A stretch of DNA of 64,000 bases from CBDFKS01 sp965248905 (GCA_965248905.1 CBDFKS010000007.1:1612001-1676000); one strand, 5' to 3'; shown: positions 9,790 to 18,925, counted from the first letter of the stretch. The notes: generated by a model from the letters alone, not told the origin. Program-made: numbers and translations.

Positions 9790-9841
9790 AAATGCAAAGC
9801 CTAGTTGACTTCCCTATAGCCAGACTCTCTTCTTTGCATTT
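9790..9841. other. Perfect 10-bp inverted repeat with 32-nt loop
   Basis: AAATGCAAAG (9790-9799) is matched by CTTTGCATTT (9832-9841). It lies in the 224-nt gap between the two secreted-protein genes. It could be an operator for the giant gene or a transcript-end structure for the gene before it; nothing distinguishes the two. The rest of the 9672-9895 gap shows no gene. Confidence 0.4.
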
Positions 9842-9895
9842 CATACTCAAATGTTAGACCCTCCCGCAGAGGAGTTGCCCCCTTGCGACCCTCCA

Positions 9896-11713
9896 CTATT
9901 GGAGAATCGGGCCAATCTCTCCACCCTTGCAGTCAGATGCAGGTGCTTCACACATGAAGAGCCACAAACCTGCGCCTGCCTCCACCGTGTCTCCTGATGG
10001 CTCAGGGCCGAAGTCTGGTCCGAGCAATGACTGGAATTTACGCTCAAACACAATCTCGGGCTTCCCCTGGTTCAGCCGTACTCTTCCATTTTCGTCAAGG
10101 GATATATCCAACTCGTTTCTGAAGGCGAGGACCTGCTCCCAGAGGCGGAGGGGTACTGTGACTCCCGCCAATAAGACACCAACGGTGGTATCTATTTCGG
10201 CGTGGGCGCCCACCAGGTTCCACTCGGGTTCCACCGTCGTGGTCGGTAACACCGCTTCATCCTCTTTGGCTACGATCTTGCCTGTAAATGGAAGCTTGAA
10301 AGGCACCGGTATCGCCGTAGTAGGATGCTGGCGGTTAGTCGGGTCGGTATTCGTGACAAACGGCTCTATATCAGGAGGGATGTTGTCACCGGTAGCCTTA
10401 GTTTTAAGGATGTAGCCCAGTCCCGCTCGGATGTTGTCGAGATCGCTAGCGAAGAGGGGATCTGTGTTGTAGCGCCGAAAGTCACTGATCTGAGGATCGT
10501 AGGAGAATACTTTCTCTACGAGCTGGCTCATAGGTATGTCATCGGCAGCCGTTTTATCTATCGCCGTCAAAAAGGCCGGGTTTATCTTATCGCCCTTGAC
10601 CGTCTGTTTGAGGAGCTCCGCTATTACAAACTCAAAGGCGGCCGTACATGCTGCTCCCACAGGAGAACATTGCAATGCGGGAGTTATAAAGTTGAATACC
10701 GGCATGAAATATACATTGAAAACGCTTCGGGTGCTGGCTATTTTTACGCTGGGGGAGGTAGCAGCGGTTGTCGTGAATGTCTGACCTGCTATATCTTCCA
10801 CGGTCACGACTGCACTATCGAAACCCGCCACAGCCGTGTTAGGAATCCTTAGAGGCAAAAGGACGTCGGCATCAGCATCCACCTCCCACTTCGCTAGCAA
10901 GGAGGGATGAAAGTCAGGCGCCTTCATCATTGATGCGGTGCTGCCGATAATCTGCCCGGTCGCCGTAACCTTCGGCAAGCCGGTAACGTTATCAATCGCC
11001 AAATGCTCAGGTTTAGCAGAGAAATCAACCTGGAGTATCACGAGGTCATCCGGAAGGGCCTCCACGTCACTCCTCGGATACAGGGTTGATAGAACCTGCG
11101 CTATCAGTAGAGGGCCCAATACGCTGAATCTAGTTACCGCAGGGGGAGGATCGTTTCCATCTTCGGTGGTGATCCTAATAGTCGCCCTATAGTCACCGGT
11201 AAAAGGAGGAGGAACATATGCGACGTCCCACGTAAAAATACCACCCGTTTCACCGATGCCGTCATACCCATAGAAATAATTGATGCCTTGCTGGACCTTC
11301 TTGACCGCATCGGCCGTAAGACTGACCGACCCAGAACTGCCATCGCCACTGTTTGCCAACTGGTCGGTTATGTCGTCTCCGGTGACCGGCTCTAAGGGTA
11401 GATTTAAACCAATCTCGTCCTTGAAACTCGGATCACCGGTTTCCATTTCTATATCCAGGGTCGCCGATTTGACAAGTCTGGGTTCGCCATCAAACTGCAA
11501 ACTACTGGAGATCGGAACGACATCAGGTTTCCCTGTGGTAGGATCCAGCACTCTAAATCCGGACTCACTGTTCCGAACGTTGGCCGGTTGCTCAACCAAC
11601 AAGGAAAAACCTACTGCGGCTTGCGGTCGCAGAAATAACAGAACCGTCGCGACACCGGTTACAATTAACGCAATGTAAAACGGTGCATATCTCTTTAGCA
11701 CAGTTTGAGTCAC
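9896..11713 (-). CDS. Secreted protein of unknown function, upstream partner of the giant surface protein
   Basis: I do not recognise a family for this 605-residue protein. It begins with a basic N-terminus and a hydrophobic helix (about 12-35) that reads as a signal peptide or anchor. The rest is soluble, acidic and beta-rich, with a Cys pair near CSPVGAACTAAF and another at the C-terminus (CEAPASDC). It shares with the following 2456-residue protein a striking use of [ST]GD tripeptides (six here). The start is GTG, preceded by GAGGAGAGG. The two genes lie in the same direction 224 nt apart, with a promoter only before this one that I could see, so co-expression is plausible. A structural or ligand-binding extracellular role is a guess. 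Confidence 0.65.
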   Translation of the reverse strand: MTQTVLKRYAPFYIALIVTGVATVLLFLRPQAAVGFSLLVEQPANVRNSESGFRVLDPTTGKPDVVPISSSLQFDGEPRLVKSATLDIEMETGDPSFKDEIGLNLPLEPVTGDDITDQLANSGDGSSGSVSLTADAVKKVQQGINYFYGYDGIGETGGIFTWDVAYVPPPFTGDYRATIRITTEDGNDPPPAVTRFSVLGPLLIAQVLSTLYPRSDVEALPDDLVILQVDFSAKPEHLAIDNVTGLPKVTATGQIIGSTASMMKAPDFHPSLLAKWEVDADADVLLPLRIPNTAVAGFDSAVVTVEDIAGQTFTTTAATSPSVKIASTRSVFNVYFMPVFNFITPALQCSPVGAACTAAFEFVIAELLKQTVKGDKINPAFLTAIDKTAADDIPMSQLVEKVFSYDPQISDFRRYNTDPLFASDLDNIRAGLGYILKTKATGDNIPPDIEPFVTNTDPTNRQHPTTAIPVPFKLPFTGKIVAKEDEAVLPTTTVEPEWNLVGAHAEIDTTVGVLLAGVTVPLRLWEQVLAFRNELDISLDENGRVRLNQGKPEIVFERKFQSLLGPDFGPEPSGDTVEAGAGLWLFMCEAPASDCKGGEIGPILQ

Positions 11714-11781
11714 GCGGCCTCTCCTCGCTGTCGCGAGACTTCCATATCCATATCAATACCCACCGTAGGAAAGTAATTGTT

Positions 11782-11811
11782 AATGTAGCATCGCATGTAA
11801 GACTAAGTCAA
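11782..11811 (-). promoter_or_regulatory. Promoter of the secreted-protein pair
   Basis: On the minus strand: TTGACT, an 18-nt spacer and TACATT, about 70 nt before the GTG at 11713. Confidence 0.5.
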
Positions 11812-12045
11812 GGGTATTTATTTCATTTACAGAAGTTAAGTAGCCTGTCGGCGCAGGCGTCCCACCAAGCCCATTCCACCTTCTATTGACTGGAGATACT
11901 AGATGACTATTAAATCTATCTTTACTCTACCCTTACTCTATCTCCATGTTCCGCCTCCATGTTCCGCAGTCTCTTTAACTGACCCTGCTCGCTTTCTAGT
12001 TTGCGACAGATTCCCATAATATTCACATTGCACGCTAAAACAGTC

Positions 12046-12074
12046 TTGACAGCAGTCAAGGCCTTTGCTAGCAT
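12046..12074 (+). promoter_or_regulatory. Hopanoid operon promoter with palindrome over the -35
   Basis: A perfect TTGACA, a 17-nt spacer and TAGCAT lie about 45 nt before the first gene. The -35 is embedded in a perfect inverted repeat CTTGAC-AGCA-GTCAAG (12045-12060), a likely repressor or activator site. The gap 11714-12119 holds only this promoter and the divergent one at 11782-11811. Confidence 0.6.
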
Positions 12075-12119
12075 TTCAGGCATCGTAACACGATGTATTC
12101 TGGGCGAGCCCATTAGCTC

Positions 12120-13235
12120 GTGAAAAGTATGCATACAGCTCACATCGTTCACTCTGAACCTAATGCTACCGGGGCGGCAGCGCTTCCTCCCATGTTCAGT
12201 CGGTATAGGAAGGACCTGGAGGAGGAACTACGGTCTACTGTCACTATTATTCAGGCAGAATTGCAATACCAATGCCCAACGGCTTCCATTAGTAGAATGC
12301 TGCAGTACCATATGGGCTGGGTTAATGCGGACGGTGAGTCGCCGCTATTGCCTAGCACACAAGGTAAGGCTCTACGACCTACTTTGTGTCTGTTCGTTTG
12401 CGAGGCATTAAGTGGCGGGTGGACCCGAGCACTCCCAGCCGCGGCCGCATTGGAACTAATTCACAACTTCTCTCTTATTCATGATGATATCCAGGACGGA
12501 GATGTAGAGCGACGGCACCAGCCGACGGTCTGGGCCCTTTGGGGTCAGCCACAAGCCCTCATAGCAGGCAACGCCATGAGATGCCTCGCCGACTACGCGG
12601 CTCTAGAGCTCACTCAACGAGGAGCGTGCCGGGACAGAGCTCTCCGAGCGTCGTGGCTGCTAACACAGGGCTACCTGAATATGACCAAGGGCCAGTGTCT
12701 CGACCTGGCATTCGAAAACCGTCTTGACATTGGCATTCATGACTATCTCACCATGATCTCCTGTAAGACGGGCGCGCTAATCCGCTGCGGCATGGAGATG
12801 GGAGCACTCGTGGGTTCTGAAGATGAACACGCCATTCGTGCATTCGCCAGCTGTGGCGGTCTGCTAGGGATAGCCTTTCAGATCAAGGACGACGTGCTCG
12901 GAATCTGGGGAGACAAGGCGGCTACTGGAAAAGCCGTTGGCAATGACATCCGCAGGAAGAAGAAGTCATTCCCCATAGTTTATGCCCTGGAGTCAGCTGG
13001 AAAAGCGTCTCGACAAAGGTTGACAGAGGCCTATAGCAAATCAAGCTTGGAAAACGGGGACGTGGAGGATGTCCTGACTGTTTTGGAAGAGATTAACGCT
13101 GCGGAATATGCCCAGGATGCTATGAATACCAAAGCTGATCTTGCATTAGAGCAAGTGAAGCAGGTGCCGATGGAACCCTGGGCACGCAATGAGCTGGAGG
13201 AGCTAATCGAGTTTCTTGCGGCCCGTCGATATTAG
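12120..13235 (+). CDS. Polyprenyl (farnesyl/geranylgeranyl-type) diphosphate synthase
   Basis: This 371-residue all-alpha prenyltransferase condenses isopentenyl diphosphate with an allylic diphosphate in the cytosol. The first aspartate motif DDIQD is at residues 122-126, and the second reads DDVLGIWGD after FQIK. The long N-terminal extension (about 30 residues) is not part of the family core. As the first gene of the hopanoid operon it most likely supplies farnesyl diphosphate for squalene, although chain length cannot be read with certainty from sequence. The start is GTG at 12120 or the in-frame ATG at 12129; neither has a clear ribosome-binding site. Only 32 nt separate it from hpnH. 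Confidence 0.88.
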   Translation: MKSMHTAHIVHSEPNATGAAALPPMFSRYRKDLEEELRSTVTIIQAELQYQCPTASISRMLQYHMGWVNADGESPLLPSTQGKALRPTLCLFVCEALSGGWTRALPAAAALELIHNFSLIHDDIQDGDVERRHQPTVWALWGQPQALIAGNAMRCLADYAALELTQRGACRDRALRASWLLTQGYLNMTKGQCLDLAFENRLDIGIHDYLTMISCKTGALIRCGMEMGALVGSEDEHAIRAFASCGGLLGIAFQIKDDVLGIWGDKAATGKAVGNDIRRKKKSFPIVYALESAGKASRQRLTEAYSKSSLENGDVEDVLTVLEEINAAEYAQDAMNTKADLALEQVKQVPMEPWARNELEELIEFLAARRY

Positions 13236-13267
13236 AGTAAAGTTACAAAGAATGTTGACTGATACAT

Positions 13268-14341
13268 ATGAATGTAAAGCCCAGGAAGAAGAAGGTTGAA
13301 ATGAAAAGAGCAACGAGGCCCATGGAGCTTCCCGTTCGGTTGGCTTATTACATGTTCAAGAACCGGTTAAAGGGTAGGAAGCGTTTTCCACTAGTCACCA
13401 TGCTGGAACCCTTGGAAATGTGCAACCTGGCATGTGTAGGTTGTGGACGAATCCACGAGTATAAGCCAGTGATGGATAAGATGATGCCTGTAGAGGAGGC
13501 AGTAGAGGCGGTCGAGAGGTCCGGCGCTCCTATCGTTTCCATCGCCGGAGGGGAACCTACGATTCACCCCAAGATTGATCAGATTATTGGTGAGCTAGTT
13601 AGTCGCAAATACTTCGTATATTGCTGCACCAACGGTATTCTTCTGGAGAGGGTGATGAAAAAGGTCCCTCCATCGAAATATCTCTCCTGGGTCGTTCACA
13701 TGGATGGCATGGAAGAGAGACACGACGAAGCGGTGGCCAGAAAGGGCGTATTCAAGAAGGCTATTAACTCCATAGAGCTGGCCCTAGACGGCGGATACCG
13801 GGTATGTACCAACACGACGATCTTCCGCGGTTGTGACGTGAATGACCTGCACACCTTGTTTCGCACCATGACTGAACTGGGTGTGGAAGGTTGCATGGTG
13901 TCGCCTGGATACGACTATGAGCATGCTCCTGATCGCGACATGTTCCTGACGCGTCAAGAATCGAAAGCCGCTTTCCAGGAGATCCTCGACGAGAAGAGTA
14001 TCAAAGGCTTCAGGATGTACAACAATCCCATCTATCTCGACTTTCTCCGGGGCAAGCGAGACTACCAATGCACTGCGTGGTCAAATCCGACCTATACGGT
14101 CCTGGGTTGGCGCAAGCCTTGCTATCCCCTGGCCGATGAGCACGTCCAAGATGTGCAAGAGCTATTCGATGAGTCGGTCTGGGAGAAATACGGAGTTGGT
14201 AAGGACCCACGGTGTGCCGGCTGTATGATGCATTGTGGGTTCGAGTCAGCGACTATTTTTAAGGCCATTTCGACACCAAGTGACTGGGTTACCCTCATCA
14301 AGTCGGGGGCCGTTAGCAAAAGCGGGATAACAGCCAGCTAA
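13268..14341 (+). CDS. hpnH: HpnH, adenosyl-hopene transferase (radical SAM)
   Basis: HpnH joins a 5'-deoxyadenosyl radical to diploptene, the first step toward C35 bacteriohopanepolyols. The protein has 357 residues with the radical-SAM cluster cysteines C52, C56 and C59 (CNLACVGC), a SAM-binding 'GGEPT' segment after it, and a C-terminal Cys cluster (RCAGCMMHC) resembling the SPASM-like tail of the family. Length and order next to hpnG and hpnA match known hopanoid loci. The gene follows the prenyl synthase closely and is followed after 23 nt by hpnG. Cytoplasmic, probably membrane-associated because of its substrate. Confidence 0.93.
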   Translation: MNVKPRKKKVEMKRATRPMELPVRLAYYMFKNRLKGRKRFPLVTMLEPLEMCNLACVGCGRIHEYKPVMDKMMPVEEAVEAVERSGAPIVSIAGGEPTIHPKIDQIIGELVSRKYFVYCCTNGILLERVMKKVPPSKYLSWVVHMDGMEERHDEAVARKGVFKKAINSIELALDGGYRVCTNTTIFRGCDVNDLHTLFRTMTELGVEGCMVSPGYDYEHAPDRDMFLTRQESKAAFQEILDEKSIKGFRMYNNPIYLDFLRGKRDYQCTAWSNPTYTVLGWRKPCYPLADEHVQDVQELFDESVWEKYGVGKDPRCAGCMMHCGFESATIFKAISTPSDWVTLIKSGAVSKSGITAS

Positions 14342-14364
14342 GCCTGCAAGGCGAGAGGATATCT

Positions 14365-15102
14365 TTGATAGTTATAGTCGCGTCAATGGAGCGAGAGATA
14401 TCAGCGCTCAGGAAAGTGCTATCGAGTACATTCCGAGGAACGCCCATTGAAAGTGCCGTATCAATGCACACTACTGGGGTCGGTAGGGAACGAGCGATAT
14501 CGGCCATTAGCTCCCTTTTGGACGGGCAGCCCCAACCAGAGTGCATACTATCCCTTGGATTTGCGGGAGCTCTGAGGACTGAACTTTCCACAGGGGATTT
14601 AGTGATATCCAGACGGCTCTACAATGGAGACGGCCCGGCTTTCATCGAGAGTGATGCCCGGCTATCGAACCTTGCGCAGGAGGCCCTAGAGGAATCCGCC
14701 CCACAGCGCCACTGGGTAGCAGATACGATAACGGTCCCCCATGTTGTCTCCAGCCAAAACGCCAAGGAGACGCTTGCCCAATCTACTACCGCCTGGATAA
14801 CCAATATGGAGGACTACTGGATAGGGACAGAGGCGATTCAGAGAGGTATACCGTTCATCAGTGTGCGTGTGATCCTAGATACTTTTCATCAACAACTCCC
14901 GTCCTTTGTGTCGAGGCTTGGGGATGTAAGCCATACCAGGCAGTGGCTCAGCGTAATCGGCAATCTAGCAGTAAGACCCGGTTATCTGCCTACGGTGCTG
15001 AAACTGTCTCGACAGGTAAATATAGCACAAGCTAGCCTGGCGACTTTCGGTCAAGCCTTCGTGTCCAGGATGGCGGCCGAGCGCAGTGGCAGTCTGATCT
15101 AG
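14365..15102 (+). CDS. hpnG: HpnG, adenosylhopane nucleosidase/phosphorylase
   Basis: HpnG removes adenine from adenosylhopane to give ribosylhopane (or its phosphate). The 245-residue protein belongs to the purine nucleosidase/phosphorylase (MTA/SAH nucleosidase-like) superfamily: it starts with a short strand followed by MEREISAL, has TGVG (residues 33-36) for the phosphate/ribose loop and SLGFAGAL further on, and has NMEDYWIG near residue 150, where the family places its nucleoside-binding Met-Glu pair. The start is TTG, with GAGAGGA about six bases upstream. Position directly after hpnH supports the assignment. Confidence 0.87.
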   Translation: MIVIVASMEREISALRKVLSSTFRGTPIESAVSMHTTGVGRERAISAISSLLDGQPQPECILSLGFAGALRTELSTGDLVISRRLYNGDGPAFIESDARLSNLAQEALEESAPQRHWVADTITVPHVVSSQNAKETLAQSTTAWITNMEDYWIGTEAIQRGIPFISVRVILDTFHQQLPSFVSRLGDVSHTRQWLSVIGNLAVRPGYLPTVLKLSRQVNIAQASLATFGQAFVSRMAAERSGSLI

Positions 15103-15136
15103 TTAGATTAGGTCCATTCCTAAGGAAAATCCATGA

Positions 15137-16147
15137 ATGAAAGTCTTAGTAACAGGGGCCACAGGATTTATAGGCGGAAACGTGGCCCGAGCCCTCGCGG
15201 CAAAGGAGTATGAAGTCCGGGCCCTTATAAGGCCCGACAGCAGCACCTTAACCTTAAAAGACACTGGGATCGAGACGGCCTACGGCGACGTGAGAGACAG
15301 GGACTCGGTGGCCATGGCGATGAGCGGTTGTCAGGCAGTGGTCCACTGTGCGGCGTTATATACGTTCTGGACGCCGGACCCTAAGCTTATGTACGACATT
15401 AACGTCGGCGGCGTAAGGACGGTCTTCGAAGAGGCCATGCGCGCCGGAGTTGAGAGATGTATTTATACGAGCACGGTTTCCACGGTAGGTATACCCAAGG
15501 GCGGCATAGGCACCGAAGGAGTCCAGCCGTCGTCCAAAGAGCTGGTAGGTCACTATAAAAGGTCCAAGTATTTAGGCGAAAAGGAGGCTCTAGAAGCAGC
15601 TTCCAAGGGACTTCAAGTAGTGGTGGTCAACCCCACAGCGCCAGTTGGGCTTTGGGACGTGAAACCCACACCCACAGGGGGCATGGTACTGGACTTCATC
15701 CGAGGCCGGATCCCCGGGTATATAAACACAGGAATGAACCTGGTGGACGTGGCTGATGTGGCGGAGGGCCATGTGCTGGCCCTCGAGAAGGGGAAGTCAG
15801 GGGAGCGATATCTCCTGGGCAACAAAAACATGATCTTGACGGAGATATTCAAGGTTCTGGAGGAGATCTCTGGCAAAAGGGCTCCAAATGTCAAAATACC
15901 CATGTGGGCAGCCCTGGCCGCAGGATACGTCGATGAGTTTCTGGAGGGTCGAATTCTAAAGAGGCAACCTAGGATACCTCTGGAGGGCTTGAAAGTTTCT
16001 CGTAAGGCCATGCACGTGAGTTGTGAGAAAGCGATAAAGGAACTGGGATTGCCCCAGAGTCCCATAGAGGGCGCTCTGGAGAAGGCGGTCAAGTGGTTCA
16101 GAGATTACGGGTACGCCGATGGTACCCGTAAGGTGAAAGGACTTTAA
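15137..16147 (+). CDS. hpnA: HpnA, hopanoid-associated sugar epimerase (extended SDR)
   Basis: This is a 336-residue NAD(P)-dependent extended short-chain dehydrogenase/reductase. The dinucleotide motif GATGFIGG is at residues 7-14 and the catalytic YxxxK is in HYKRSKYLGE. Proteins of this subgroup sit in hopanoid clusters and are thought to modify the sugar-derived side chain, but the precise substrate is unproved in most species. It lies 34 nt after hpnG and 18 nt before the cyclase. The ATG at 15137 is preferred to ATG 15133, which is out of frame. Confidence 0.88.
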   Translation: MKVLVTGATGFIGGNVARALAAKEYEVRALIRPDSSTLTLKDTGIETAYGDVRDRDSVAMAMSGCQAVVHCAALYTFWTPDPKLMYDINVGGVRTVFEEAMRAGVERCIYTSTVSTVGIPKGGIGTEGVQPSSKELVGHYKRSKYLGEKEALEAASKGLQVVVVNPTAPVGLWDVKPTPTGGMVLDFIRGRIPGYINTGMNLVDVADVAEGHVLALEKGKSGERYLLGNKNMILTEIFKVLEEISGKRAPNVKIPMWAALAAGYVDEFLEGRILKRQPRIPLEGLKVSRKAMHVSCEKAIKELGLPQSPIEGALEKAVKWFRDYGYADGTRKVKGL

Positions 16148-16165
16148 CCCCGCTCAAACAGCGTT

Positions 16166-18190
16166 ATGACTGAACTTCGCAATAGAGTAGATGAGGAGCT
16201 TCTGGTGGGGGTGGATAGAGCTATCCACCGCTCACAGGAATATTTGCTGTCTATCCAACACCCCGACGGTTACTGGTGGGGCGAGTTGGAGTCTAACCCC
16301 ACAATGGAAGCTGAGTATCTGATGCTTACCCAGTTCCTCGGAGTAGTCGACGAAAACCGCAGGCGAAAGCTAGCCAACTATCTACTCAGCAAGCAGCGTG
16401 AAGATGGCTCCTGGGGTCAGTACTACGCTGCGCCGGGAGACCTGAGCACCTCAGTGGAGTGCTATTTCGCGCTGAAACTGGCTGGGATGTCGGCTGACAC
16501 AGAAGTGATGCAGAAAGCCAGAGAATTCATTCTCTCCCGTGGAGGCGTGCCGAAAGTACGCATCTTTACCAAAATATGGTTGTCCCTCTTCGGCCAGTGG
16601 GAATGGAAAGGCGCTCCCATGATGCCGCCGGAGCTCATGTTCCTTCCCAGCTGGTTTCCCTTCAACATATACGAGTTTTCAAGCTGGGCCAGGGCAACAC
16701 TCGTGCCCATGACTATTATCCTTACCGAGAGGCCCATGCGTCCGGTGGCCGAATGGGCCGACATAGACGAATTGTACCCCTTGGGGCGAGACGGCACCGA
16801 CTATTCCCTACCCAGACCACAAGCTCTGATCGGATGGAGAAGGTTCTTTCACATAGCTGACAAACTCCTCCGAGTGTATCAATGGAGTCCGATAAAACCA
16901 GGACGAAAACTGGCCATGGATAAAGCGGTCCGATGGATTGTGTCTCATCAAGAGGCGGATGGCTCCTGGGCTGGAATTCAACCACCGTGGGTCTACTCGT
17001 TGATCGCCCTTAGCCATCTGGGGTACCCGTTAGACCATCCGGTCATGAAAAAGGGCATGGAAGGATTCGAAGGATTCGCCATCGAAGAGGGAGACACCTG
17101 GCGGGTTCAGGCCTGTGTCTCTCCAGTGTGGGACACGTGCCTGGTAGTCATCGGACTATTAGACCTGGGGATGAAGCCCAATGATCCGGTTATTCAAAGG
17201 GCTACGGACTGGATGCTCAAAGAGCAGATACTGGCTGGCGGCGACTGGCAGGTCAAAAATAGTAAGGCAGAGCCTGGAGGCTGGGCCTTCGAGTTCGACA
17301 ACGATATTTACCCCGATGTGGACGACGCAGCAGAGGTGATTATCGCTCTGAACGGCGCCCGCCTGGACAGCGGCGATGAATCAAGAAGGGTAGAAGCTAT
17401 TGATCGAGGTGTGCGCTGGATTTTGAGCATGCAGTGCAAAAACGGAGGCTGGGCAGCCTTCGACAAAGACAACGACAAAAGCTACGTAGCTAAGATCCCC
17501 TTTAGCGATTTCGGTGAGACGCTTGATCCACCCAGCGTAGACGTGGCTGCCCACGTAGTGGAGATGCTTGGGAAAGTGGGCTACAAGAAGGACTTCCCTG
17601 CGGTCCAGCGAGCTTACAAGTATATCAGGGACGAGCAGGAGGATGATGGCTCTTGGTTCGGAAGATGGGGAGTCAACTATATCTATGGAACTGGGGCCGT
17701 GCTTCCCGCGATGGAGGCTATCGGGGAGGATATGAACCAACCATATATAAGGAAAGCCGTTGATTGGGTGCTCGATCACCAGAACCCGGATGGTGGCTGG
17801 GGCGAAAGCTGCGCTTCCTACGTGGACCCCTCGATGAGGGGCAAAGGACCCAGCACCGCATCACAAACTGCCTGGTCACTTCTGACTCTGCTGGCCGGCC
17901 TGGGCAAGGATGCCGTGGAGAATCAGGCCACCCAACGAGGAGTTCGCTATCTCATGGATACCCAACAGAGCGACGGCTCTTGGGATGAGCCCTACTTTAC
18001 GGGTACAGGATTCCCAGGCTACGGGGTAGGTAAGCGGCTACAACATCTCCCTGAACCGGGAGAACCTGGATACCAGGGATCAGACATGCCTGCGGGGTTT
18101 ATGATAAATTACCACATGTACCGGAACTCATGGCCTCCGGCGGCACTGGGGAGATACTATTGTCTCGCTTCGTCAATTCATTCCGGTTAG
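16166..18190 (+). CDS. shc: Squalene-hopene cyclase
   Basis: The 674-residue class II triterpene cyclase converts squalene to hopene and diplopterol in one step; it is a monotopic membrane protein. The catalytic acid motif DVDD is at residues 384-387. At least six QW motifs can be read (QREDGSW, QEADGSW, QCKNGGW, QEDDGSW, QNPDGGW, QQSDGSW), which brace the alpha/alpha barrels. The C-terminus contains the family's GTGFPGYGVG segment and a YHMYRNSWPPAALGRY end. The length is normal. It is the core hopanoid gene of the operon and marks the product class with certainty. Confidence 0.97.
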   Translation: MTELRNRVDEELLVGVDRAIHRSQEYLLSIQHPDGYWWGELESNPTMEAEYLMLTQFLGVVDENRRRKLANYLLSKQREDGSWGQYYAAPGDLSTSVECYFALKLAGMSADTEVMQKAREFILSRGGVPKVRIFTKIWLSLFGQWEWKGAPMMPPELMFLPSWFPFNIYEFSSWARATLVPMTIILTERPMRPVAEWADIDELYPLGRDGTDYSLPRPQALIGWRRFFHIADKLLRVYQWSPIKPGRKLAMDKAVRWIVSHQEADGSWAGIQPPWVYSLIALSHLGYPLDHPVMKKGMEGFEGFAIEEGDTWRVQACVSPVWDTCLVVIGLLDLGMKPNDPVIQRATDWMLKEQILAGGDWQVKNSKAEPGGWAFEFDNDIYPDVDDAAEVIIALNGARLDSGDESRRVEAIDRGVRWILSMQCKNGGWAAFDKDNDKSYVAKIPFSDFGETLDPPSVDVAAHVVEMLGKVGYKKDFPAVQRAYKYIRDEQEDDGSWFGRWGVNYIYGTGAVLPAMEAIGEDMNQPYIRKAVDWVLDHQNPDGGWGESCASYVDPSMRGKGPSTASQTAWSLLTLLAGLGKDAVENQATQRGVRYLMDTQQSDGSWDEPYFTGTGFPGYGVGKRLQHLPEPGEPGYQGSDMPAGFMINYHMYRNSWPPAALGRYYCLASSIHSG

Positions 18191-18270
18191 CATAGTTGCC
18201 GAATGTTCGAGTCATGCCGAAAGTCAATGAGAATCAAAGGACGTATCAACGGAGATTCGAAAAATCACGG

Positions 18271-18291
18271 ATCGATGAATGTAGCATCGAT
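18271..18291. other. Short perfect inverted repeat after squalene-hopene cyclase
   Basis: ATCGATG and CATCGAT, 7 nt apart, lie in the 156-nt gap between shc and the YjbQ-family gene. There is no T-run, so it is not an obvious terminator. Confidence 0.3.
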
Positions 18292-18346
18292 AAGCCGAGG
18301 CGCACTAAAATAGGTGCTCATAATTCATGGTGGAGGGGATAGTCTA

Positions 18347-18925
18347 ATGGGCGACCGAGTTCTTCCAGAAGGTACCACTCAAGTACTTCAGGATATCAAG
18401 GTCACCACCGACCAAAGGACGGATGGCCATAGACCAGTACCATTGGGCGGGACGGACGGTCGAAGGGATGGGGCGGGCACAATGAAGACCAAGGTTTACT
18501 GCCTGAAACTTGAAAGTACCAAGGCCCCCGAATTCGTGGATATAACGCAGCGAGTGCGGGAGTGCGTGGCTGAATCTGATGTGCGCTTTGGCTTCGTTGT
18601 GGTCTATTCCAAACACACAACTGCGGCCATCAAGATTAACGAGAACGAGCCCCTTCTGCTCCAGGACATGGAGCAGTTCCTGGAGCGTATTTCGCCTCGC
18701 AACGGGAACTATAAACACAATGACTTCACCATACGCACTGTAAACATGAATGAAGACGAGTGCCCCAACGGACATGCCCACTGCCAGCACCTATTGCTGG
18801 GCACCAGCGAGACTATTCCCATAGTGGACGGGATGATGCAGTTTGGTCGGTGGCAAAGCATTTTCATGATAGAGCTAGACCACCCTCGACCCAGAGAGGT
18901 GGTTGTTCAGGTGCTGGGATCGTAA
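18347..18925 (+). CDS. YjbQ/UPF0047 family protein (secondary thiamine-phosphate synthase-like)
   Basis: The core of about 145 residues carries the YjbQ signature: SKHTTAAIKINENEP in the middle and GHAHCQHLLLGTSETIPI followed by the FGRWQSIFMIELDHPRPREV tail. Family proteins have weak thiamine-phosphate synthase activity in vitro, but their true role is unsettled. Two starts are possible. ATG 18347 has GGAGGGG upstream and would add a 45-residue, Gly/Asp-rich extension not seen in the family; ATG 18482 starts exactly at the usual family N-terminus but has only a weak purine tract. I list the longer form because of its ribosome-binding site. The gene sits inside the hopanoid block, between the cyclase and squalene synthase. 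Confidence 0.8.
   Translation: MGDRVLPEGTTQVLQDIKVTTDQRTDGHRPVPLGGTDGRRDGAGTMKTKVYCLKLESTKAPEFVDITQRVRECVAESDVRFGFVVVYSKHTTAAIKINENEPLLLQDMEQFLERISPRNGNYKHNDFTIRTVNMNEDECPNGHAHCQHLLLGTSETIPIVDGMMQFGRWQSIFMIELDHPRPREVVVQVLGS

Noticed and set aside
15152..15260. Possible alternative reading of hpnA as an RNA-binding or unrelated epimerase
   Set aside because: Motifs and operon position fit HpnA better than any other extended SDR group.
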